7,821 nucleotides of DNA, taken from Arsenophonus fragariae (lineage in GTDB: Bacteria > Pseudomonadota > Gammaproteobacteria > Enterobacterales > Enterobacteriaceae). The stretch lies in contig JBDPYZ010000047.1 of NCBI GenBank assembly GCA_047291315.1, forward strand, positions 1 to 7,821, written 5' to 3'. The notes beneath the pieces are model-generated. The model saw only the letters and a list, made by a program, of their open reading frames with translations, searched no databases and was not told the DNA's origin. A program made the translations under genes and the position numbers. Each line of letters opens with the position of its first letter. Within the stretch, counting starts at the first letter, position 1. Positions 1-5,152 of this stretch are shown here, piece after piece.

Positions 1-116
1 TCCGATACTTCTGACAAGTGAAGTTTATCCTTTAGCTTAAGTTGCCATTCTTGTGATTTATGGTTAGTCAATACATAGCGTTCAAATGCAATTGCTTCAA
101 GTTTCTTAACTGACAT
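1..116 (-). CDS. int: P2-type tyrosine integrase, N-terminal part with an internal deletion (runs off the window)
   Basis: The visible 38 codons begin MSVKKLEAIAFERY and continue through TNHKSQEW and KLHLSEVS. They align with P2 integrase, which begins MAIKKL and then has SEAVAFEKYTLYNHHNKEW and RRLSELT. P2 Int recombines attP with attB for integration and excision. Here Leu6 joins directly to the EAIAFE segment, so about 27 residues are missing in frame. These correspond to the basic N-terminal segment of P2 Int that I take to be its arm-type DNA-binding part. The start at 116 is supported by a strong GGAGGG ribosome-binding site on the minus strand (124-129), seven bases upstream. The catalytic domain lies outside the window. 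The gene follows the repressor remnant on the same strand, as in P2. Even if the rest is intact, loss of this segment probably abolishes normal integration. The identity is read by eye. Confidence 0.75.
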   Translation of the reverse strand, partial: MSVKKLEAIAFERYVLTNHKSQEWQLKLKDKLHLSEVS

Positions 117-123
117 AAGAGAA

Positions 124-129
124 CCCTCC
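124..129 (-). promoter_or_regulatory. Ribosome-binding site of the integrase remnant
   Basis: GGAGGG on the minus strand, seven bases before the ATG at 116. It is the best Shine-Dalgarno match near this gene and fixes the integrase start despite the deletion just downstream. Confidence 0.7.
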
Positions 130-169
130 ATTGGTACATCTTGCTAACCAATTTTCTTTTCTGATTGGA

Positions 170-367
170 CTAACTTTGTTTCTTTTGCCCAAAGTGTGCA
201 AGAGCCGGCACTATTTGACCGGATTCTGGAGCTATTTCATTTATAATAAACCACATCGTATATTTTAAAAATTTTGGATGACTTAATATTTTCATGGTTA
301 CATCAATATCTGGAGTTGTTCTTCCTGTTTCATAATAAGTTAGTGATGAATAGGGTATGTTAACCAT
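170..367 (-). pseudogene. XRE-family phage repressor (P2 C position), N-terminus lost
   Basis: The 65-codon frame begins MVNIPYSSLTYYETGR, the middle of a helix-turn-helix domain of the XRE/Cro-CI type (recognition helix plus YETGR turn). It continues with a tail resembling phage repressors that carry SHP.F..Y.MWF and APE.GQI.PA.. HFGQ. In such proteins about 20-25 residues holding the first two helices precede this point. Here the codons just upstream are FAE, which fits family sequence, and then an in-frame TAA at 373-375 cuts the frame. The ATG at 367 is therefore probably internal, with no convincing ribosome-binding site. Its position next to the integrase on the minus strand is that of the P2 immunity repressor C. 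The remaining piece is unlikely to bind operator DNA as a normal repressor. Confidence 0.7.
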
Positions 368-519
368 TTCAGCAAATTACCTGTGGTGAATCTCCTGATT
401 CACCGCTTTCAGAATATTGGATTTATTTACCTGCCTGGAATAAAGTAATGAGATTGCCTTATGAGTAATTGCCTAAAGAAATCAGAGATGGCTGGTTAAC
501 ATGGTTAGGACTGAAATAA
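364..519 (+). pseudogene. Unrecognised phage early-gene fragment, internal stop
   Basis: A coherent plus-strand frame reads GESPDSPLSEYWIYLPAWNK, then VMRLPYE, a TAA at 466-468, and LPKEIRDGWLTWLGLK before a final TAA at 517-519. Composition is protein-like on both sides of the stop, and CAA to TAA is the simplest explanation for it. There is no start codon in frame; the readable part begins inside the beheaded repressor, on the opposite strand. This suggests one deletion removed the starts of both genes and the promoter region between them. The final stop overlaps the ATG of the next small gene (TAATG), typical of translational coupling. I do not recognise the family. Confidence 0.5.
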
Positions 520-593
520 TGATGCTTAAGCAACTAAGTACCCACAGTTTTTGTTACCGTGATTTTAACATCATCAAATTATCAAGGGGATAG
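519..593 (+). CDS. Small phage early protein, 24 codons, unrecognised
   Basis: An ATG at 519-521 overlaps the stop of the preceding fragment and opens a 24-codon frame beginning MMLKQLSTHSFCYRDFNI and ending at TAG 591-593. The TAATG overlap and the purine-rich AAGGGGA near its end, which can serve the next gene, fit a tightly packed phage early operon. It could be a complete small gene or the front of a longer one cut short by the TAG. No domain is recognisable and no function can be given. Confidence 0.4.
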   Translation: MMLKQLSTHSFCYRDFNIIKLSRG

Positions 594-603
594 ATAATAG
601 GAA

Positions 604-790
604 ATGCTAACTTAACATCAAAGCGACAAGACTGACTTATGTGATCGGTATTGATGAACTCTCCATTATTCCCTCATGCGATGGGAAGTTATTACGTTTA
701 TATCTTCATGAATATTTACTAATACAGATTGAATTAGATCCAGAAGTTAAACATTATAAGTTTAATCATAATCAAAATTTAAAAAAATAA
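604..790 (+). pseudogene. Small phage early gene, frameshifted near its start, unrecognised
   Basis: An ATG at 604, with AGGGGA some 15 bases upstream, gives only MLT before a TAA. Shifting by one base restores a continuous frame from 611 to the TAA at 788-790. It reads LTYVIGIDELSII, a CDGKLLRLYLHEYLLIQIEL segment and a lysine/asparagine-rich end. The simplest model is a one-base insertion at about 608-612 in a gene of about 60 codons. The sequence looks like a real protein (alternating hydrophobic strands), but I do not recognise its family. It sits in the P2 early-operon interval, where several small uncharacterised genes are usual. Confidence 0.4.
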
Positions 791-1375
791 ATCATTAAGA
801 ATAAGCATTTCCTTTTTATTTAACACCATGTAATTCTTTTTCACAGGGAAAAATATCGTAATAAATAATATACACTACCTATTTCGGTTAGTCTAGAGAC
901 AAAAATTATAGTTTACATTAGGATATTTAATACAAATAAATTTAATCAGCAACATAAATATCGTTTAACCAGCGAATCCGTTAAAAATCATTATATTAAT
1001 AGTAAAAAAGAAACTGACATTAATTGATAAATTAATACTGTTATGTGGCGGGTTATTTATTTTTTATTTTCTAACGATTCTTATTAAATAAAGATGATTA
1101 GTAGACTTTATTTAATATTTACAAAAAGATGATAAATGCTTTATTCATTTAATTTTTTATTTAGCCAATATTGATAATAAAAAATATCTTTTAAAATTTA
1201 ATGAATTTCAAAAAAAGAAAAATAGACAATTATTAAAGCGATATTTCAATTACAGGTTCTGGTTGCATTAACGCCTAAAAATATCGCACTGCCACTTTAA
1301 ATTATTAGTAAAAAATTAAAGGTGATAACAACATAAGGTGATTATTTTACTTAAGATAATGATAAATAAAGAAAT
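791..1375. other. AT-rich stretch with no recognisable gene
   Basis: About 585 bases of very AT-rich sequence with stops in all frames at short intervals. One short stretch at about 1250-1300 (LQVLVALTPKNIALPL then TAA) might be the end of a lost gene, but it is too short to identify. There are short AT palindromes, for example ATTAAT-TGATAA-ATTAAT near 1018-1035, and a repeated GGTGAT near 1320-1345. In a P2-like early region this interval would normally hold a CII/B-type gene and small open frames, so erosion of these is the likely history. Confidence 0.5.
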
Positions 1376-1591
1376 ATGACTAACAAACCAATATTTATAG
1401 CTATCACAGAAATGTTAAAACAAAATCATCAGGATGAAAGAAAACAACTCCTGACACAATTTTCTGCCCATTTAACTCTGCTGGCTTATCAAATTTTTCA
1501 TCAAAAAATGACTTATCAGGAAGCTTATCAACATGTGATGAAAGTGAGTCGCCCTTTTCAATACCAAACAGAGAAAATAAGCCATGTCTGA
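1376..1591 (+). CDS. Small prophage protein resembling DUF2732
   Basis: A 71-residue protein, intact from ATG to TGA. The central part (about residues 13-50) reads MLKQNHQDERKQLLTQFSAH, then LTLLAYQIFHQKMTYQEAYQ. This is a predicted helical pattern resembling DUF2732 proteins of P2-like prophages, in which an ER.. motif is followed by SARL.ALA and a second helix with .EA..LL. Length (about 70-80 residues) and position immediately before a TraR/DksA zinc-finger gene agree with that family. Its stop overlaps the next gene's ATG by eight bases. The upstream ribosome-binding site is weak (AAAGAAAT). Function is unknown, and the family call is tentative because it rests on pattern and context. Confidence 0.55.
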   Translation: MTNKPIFIAITEMLKQNHQDERKQLLTQFSAHLTLLAYQIFHQKMTYQEAYQHVMKVSRPFQYQTEKISHV

Positions 1592-1943
1592 TCAAATTTG
1601 ATGACCCGAACGAACTCGCTCAGCAGCATTAATCCACCAAATAAAACAAGTTATCCAACGTAACAAAGGCATCACCAGTTTTCATTGTGAGGATTGTGGA
1701 AAACCAATCCCGGAAGCGCGCCGTATCGCTTCCCCAGGCTGCATGCGCTGCGTCGATTGCCAGTCTCTTTGGGAAATCAGCAAAAACATTTTAAAAGGTA
1801 AGAAAGTGAACCCCTGGTACAACGAAACTCATTCATATGCGGTACAATGGCTGCGTAATCTAATCAAAGCCGGACTCATTATCGCACCCGGTAATGTCGC
1901 TAAAGTCGCAAAAGCGTTTATAGATTCCTGTCAGTGGAAATAA
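1584..1943 (+). pseudogene. TraR/DksA-type C4 zinc-finger gene, frame-disrupted
   Basis: The sequence contains a C4 zinc finger: HCEDCG at 1683-1700 and GCMRCVDCQ at 1737-1757, with PEARR between, the signature of small phage TraR/DksA proteins. Members bind RNA polymerase or have unknown phage roles and are about 70-75 residues long. The ATG at 1584 and the finger share one frame but are separated by TGA TGA at 1599-1604. A one-base shift at the AAATTT run gives a natural N-terminus, MSDQFDDPNELAQQ, which reaches TAA at about 1630. The original frame then resumes with IHQIKQVIQRNK, so two opposing indels are implied. The frame does not end after the finger as in normal members but runs on into a different protein segment. 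An internal ATG at 1743 would give only half the finger. Confidence 0.7.
1806..1943 (+). pseudogene. Collapsed phage DNA (cytosine-5) methyltransferase remnant
   Basis: From 1806 the frame reads VNPWYNETHSYAVQWLRNLI, then KAGLIIAPGN. This strongly recalls the start of phage Dcm-type methyltransferases (YYNEIDP.AA.WLRNLI.AGHIAPG). The last residues, VAKVAKAFIDSC, resemble the end of the same family (N.QVA..FI.A). All catalytic motifs between (FAGIGG, the PCQ motif, ENV) are absent. A single internal deletion joining the two ends, with the junction near 1890-1905, explains this. A ribosome-binding-like AAAGGTAAG lies just before GTG 1806, so the gene may originally have started there. It is now in frame with the zinc finger upstream. 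The N-terminal match is the firmer half of the claim; the C-terminal match is short. Confidence 0.5.
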
Positions 1944-1944
1944 C

Positions 1945-4451
1945 ATGCACTCGTCAGATTTTATCATCAACCGCTTAATTCAGGACTTTAATTTTAAAGA
2001 AAAAAATAGCTATCTGCGTCAAGAGGTTTGTCCCCAGTGAAATAAAAAAAAGGGTTATTCACCGCAATTGAAAAGCCCTTTGTACTCAAATGTGGCCGTG
2101 AAAATAAATATGGCGCTGAATTGATTGTTAAAAAGCTCTATCCTGAACTGTTTCATGACTGGTCAACACATTATCCCAAAACTGAGAAAAGCCCTTATGC
2201 TGCTGCGAATGCCTATTTACAACAGGCCAAAGGATTAGATATTGCACCGTTAAAAGGGTTATATATCAAATCCAGTTATCACGGCTAAAGGACTGGATTC
2301 TGCAACAGTAAAATTTACGCTACCCAATGAAGCTTACTGGGAGCGCATTATTTGATAATCCTCAACGATTTAATCGAAAGGCTAATTTTTTTTTGCAGTT
2401 ACTTAAGAGGCATTGGTAGAGTCTGCCGCAACAGGATTTGACAAAAGCACTCAAAATTTGACTGGCCAAAGGAATTTTCGATGCGATTAGTCTTGCTCAA
2501 AATGCACTTTATACCGTCCCTGATGAGTTGCCAAAATTACCCAGAACACGCCTTACCTTCGCAATTAAAAAATGAAGACTGGAATGATTTACACCTAAAA
2601 TGCAAGCTGGGGTGGTATGATTTATTGCGTTATCGTTATTATGGTGATTTATTGCTGATAAAAAGTGTCACCGATAAAGCGATACGGATATTCAATTATA
2701 CCCACCGTAATGATTTCTATTTTGAATTTGATAGCCGTTTTTATTGCCTTAAATGGATATTGAAAGGCATTTAAAAGCGGTTGAACGAATTTTAGACGCC
2801 GAAAAGCTCGCTAAAGAGGAAGCCATCACAAAAGCATTGAAAGAATCCGGCGCTGCCAACAAAATTTCCAACTGTTACCCACCAACTCCGCTTTATTTTC
2901 ATAAATCGGAATAAACGGACGAATCCTAGTATTATTTAAAACTGGATTTTCCTCAACAGAGACCTAACGTTAAAGCCACCTTTACCGCCAGTCAGCTGAC
3001 CAGCGCTTCTGAATTTAAAAAACTTTTTTTTGCATGTAGCCAAAGGGACGGTTTACACGGGGCACTCATCAGCTTGACCGCTTCTGCAAAAACGAATTAC
3101 CACATATTGTAAACCCCAAAATTTTATCGGTTACAACAAAGCCCTTGGCGTGTATGTCTCTTATGATATTGCCGTGCAAAACGGTAAATTATATACCCTG
3201 AATAAAGAAGATTATTTTTCACTGGAACATCTCGATATCAAAACATTAAGTACCAGTCCGCGACTGGAAATTAATCATGAACTAAAGGACTTTAACATTC
3301 GCTGGCTGGATGATTTGTGGCTTGCTTTTGGTGTTAAAGGTTATACCGTGCTTGCATTTTGGCTAGGGTCGCTTTTTGCCGAACAGATACGGAAATTAAG
3401 CAAAAATTACCCTTTTCTTGAAATTATGAGCGAACCTCACTCAGGAAAAAGTAACCTGATAGAGTTTTTTTTGACGGTTAACCGGACGAACCGATTACGA
3501 AGGTTTTGACCCTTCAAAATCGACGTTAGTAGGACGGACCAGAAATTTTGCCCAGGTGAGTAACTTCCCGTCTGCCTGATAGAAAGTGACCGAATGCAGG
3601 ATAATGTAAAACGGGCTTTCGATTGTAAAGAAATGAAATCACTTTACAATGGACATGCAACACGCTCAACAAGCATAAAAATCGATCAAAATGAAACATA
3701 TAAACCGCTTTTAAAGCGGCAGTATCATTATCGCACAAATTATAGCAGTGTCGAGGTCTCCAGAGCAGTATTAAAGCGGATTATTCCTCCATACAGACAA
3801 ATCAAGTCAAAGTGAGCAAACCCGCCAGGCTGCCATTCACCTGGAACGCTATCCCATCGAACAATTGTCTGATTTTCTGTCCAACGCGGTATTAAATGAA
3901 AATGCCATTGTGACGGCTTACGAAAAATCCCTCAATACGGTTCAGCGACAACTTTTTGATAGATAAAGATATTGTGCATGAACACATCGCTAAAAATCAC
4001 CCTCAACTCATTATCCTGTTACGCACGTTATCGTGTTTTCTTTCATCAAAAAAATCGGATAGCAGAAGCCGAAGCTTTTATTATTGTCGAACTGGCAAAA
4101 GAACGTGTCCAGACATTGGAAACCGATAATATACTCTAGTGACTGAATTTTAGGATATGTTTGATTATCTCAATCAAAATACCCCACATTGCGTCAATCA
4201 TACTAATGAAGAAAATATTTATGAGGTAAATTTTAATCATCTGGCATAAGTGGCCAGTGAATACCACCAGACTATGCCAAACCTGTCAGAAATCAAATTC
4301 CTGCTTAAAATGGGTAAAACGCAACGCGCTTTATTGAGATAAAAAGCGTGATAAGTCATACAAATAGCCAACATAATCAGGCAATACCGACTATGAGTTA
4401 GCTAAAAAAACGGATACCATAAAATGTTGAGTATTTGAAACAAACCATTAG
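1945..4451 (+). pseudogene. Prophage primase-helicase with toprim domain, heavily degraded
   Basis: The start is MHSSDFIINRLIQDF, one base after the preceding stop. Pieces of a roughly 800-900-residue replication protein follow in changing frames. Landmarks are: a zinc ribbon at about 2030-2115, with its second Cys now TGA and the NKC Cys now Tyr; the toprim segment KGIFDAISLAQNA at about 2468, where the usual catalytic Glu of EGIFDAI is Lys; SLMSCQNYPEHAL; a continuous block 3150-3475 ending in the P-loop SEPHSGKSN (3429-3455), whose first Gly is Ser; FDPSKSTL and RNFAQV at about 3500-3560; the Walker B-like LIESDR at about 3571-3588; the HATRSTS segment; ERYPIEQLSDFL; and an end TIKC-TGA-VFETNH with TAG at 4449-4451. 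Breaks at A8 2044-2051, T9 2386-2394, T8 3024-3031 and T8 3465-3472 account for several shifts. This is the replication gene, in the place of P2 A. No full product is possible. Confidence 0.8.
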
Positions 4452-4470
4452 GGGATAAACAATTATCCCC
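4451..4470 (+). terminator. Stem-loop at the end of the primase-helicase remnant
   Basis: GGGGATAA, loop ACAA, TTATCCCC: a perfect 8-bp stem whose first base is the last base of the TAG stop. It would end the early transcript. The following bases (GTCTTGTCG) are not a true T run, so intrinsic termination may be weak. It could also act as an mRNA 3'-end stabiliser. Confidence 0.5.
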
Positions 4471-4569
4471 GTCTTGTCGTATGCGCGAGTTCTATTTCAC
4501 TTCAGCAATTTTACCTAAACCTCTTCCTGAGCTATTAACTCACAGCCAAAATATAAAAATATTACTCAC

Positions 4570-4591
4570 AAATAAATATTAATATTTATTT
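4570..4591. repeat. 22-bp perfect AT palindrome upstream of the small-RNA promoter
   Basis: AAATAAATATT followed by AATATTTATTT, a perfect 11+11 inverted repeat, ending five bases before the proposed -35. It could be an operator or UP-like element. In DNA this AT-rich it could also be chance. Confidence 0.35.
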
Positions 4592-4595
4592 AATA

Positions 4596-4624
4596 TTATG
4601 GTATGTTATTCAATCAAATATAAT
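4596..4624 (+). promoter_or_regulatory. Promoter of the structured RNA
   Basis: A perfect TATAAT lies at 4619-4624. A poor -35 candidate, TTATGG (4596-4601), is 17 bases upstream. Transcription would begin near 4631, just before the folded segment. The consensus -10 carries the call; the -35 is weak. Confidence 0.5.
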
Positions 4625-4630
4625 AATTCT

Positions 4631-4739
4631 CAAAAGGTGGGATAGCCCAGACGGGGATTGCTTTGAGGTCATGCTTGCAAGTGCACACAAAACGCCACCT
4701 CAAGCAGGCAGGGGCGGCTGAGCTACCACTGCTATTTTT
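4631..4739 (+). ncRNA. Probable structured small RNA, possibly a C4/CI-like phage antisense RNA
   Basis: This island is GC-richer than its surroundings and no protein frame explains it. Two long arms pair imperfectly: TAGCCCAG (4643-4650) with CTGAGCTA (4718-4725), and GCTTTGAGGT (4660-4669) with ACCTCAAGC (4697-4705), the latter nine pairs with one bulged T. The loop contains the palindrome CTTGCAAG (4674-4681). The segment follows a TATAAT by the right distance and ends in TTTTT (4735-4739). Phages P1/P7 (c4) and P4 (CI) make immunity RNAs of about 70-100 nt that fold and pair with nearby leader sequence, and this element has the same size and style. That identity is a guess from form and phage context. 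A leader or attenuator acting on the effector gene is the main alternative. Confidence 0.45.
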
Positions 4740-5037
4740 CATGTTCTTTTGAAAAAACAAAAACACGGCATCTCAAAAGATACGGAAATTCATACTAACC
4801 CGATCTGTATTTCAACAGTCTGTGCATAAAATTAAGGTAATCACCTGATAACAAATGAAAGAAAAATCATAAATAAATAATAAAGAGGAATTGATTAAAT
4901 AGAAAATTTTTTATTTTTCATACGATTTCTGCACAGGAAAAGCTTAAAATAGCTAAAAAGAATAATTAATTAACAAATTTTTACGCAAATGTATTTAATT
5001 ACAATAAGTTAGGGTAATTTCTGTTGATTATTATCAT
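4740..5037. other. AT-rich spacer without a recognisable gene
   Basis: About 300 bases between the structured RNA and the effector promoter. No open frame of useful length with a ribosome-binding site is visible on either strand, and no repeat or phage motif is apparent. It may hold regulatory sequence for the effector, but nothing specific can be named. Confidence 0.5.
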
Positions 5038-5066
5038 TTGTATAAACGCAAAATAACCTGTATATT
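5038..5066 (+). promoter_or_regulatory. Promoter of the effector gene
   Basis: TTGTAT (5038-5043), a 17-base spacer and TATATT (5061-5066; five of six consensus bases). Transcription would begin near 5073, leaving a leader of about 80 nt. A second, weaker pair, TTGTAC with TAAATT, lies about 40 bases further on. The site is independent of the dead phage early promoters. Confidence 0.5.
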
Positions 5067-5130
5067 CTGGGTGCTGAACTTGTACTTGTATCTGATAAAA
5101 AATAAATTAGATATTTTTTAATAAAAAACC

Positions 5131-5150
5131 AAAGGAATAAAAAGGAATAA
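5131..5150 (+). repeat. Exact tandem 10-mer forming a doubled ribosome-binding site
   Basis: AAAGGAATAA occurs twice in direct succession. The second copy places AAGGA six bases before the ATG at 5153, a good Shine-Dalgarno spacing. The first copy is ten bases further out. A recent duplication of the ribosome-binding segment is the simplest reading. Confidence 0.7.
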
Positions 5151-5152
5151 AA

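Noticed and set aside
341..344. Exact equivalence of a catalytic asparagine in the RhoGAP-like domain
   Set aside because: These are residue numbers of the effector. Three residues appear to be missing between NKHM and PSLF, so I do not claim that the conserved Asn is present.
1018..1035. ATTAAT inverted repeat as a phage operator
   Set aside because: Short AT palindromes are expected by chance in sequence this AT-rich, and nothing nearby depends on it.
1404..1595. 63-codon minus-strand open frame
   Set aside because: It lies antisense to the DUF2732-like gene, has no ribosome-binding site and shows no protein family character.
3526..3738. 70-codon minus-strand open frame
   Set aside because: It is antisense to the recognisable LIESDR and HATRSTS segment of the primase-helicase remnant.
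4481..4582. Short plus-strand frame MREFYFTSAILPKP... after the hairpin
   Set aside because: About 33 codons, no ribosome-binding site, inside the post-hairpin spacer, and no resemblance to the Ogr-type zinc finger that might be expected near here.
4636..4730. A tRNA gene, suggested by GAGCTACC and paired arms
   Set aside because: Arm lengths, absence of a TTCGA T-loop and the long central loop do not fit a cloverleaf.
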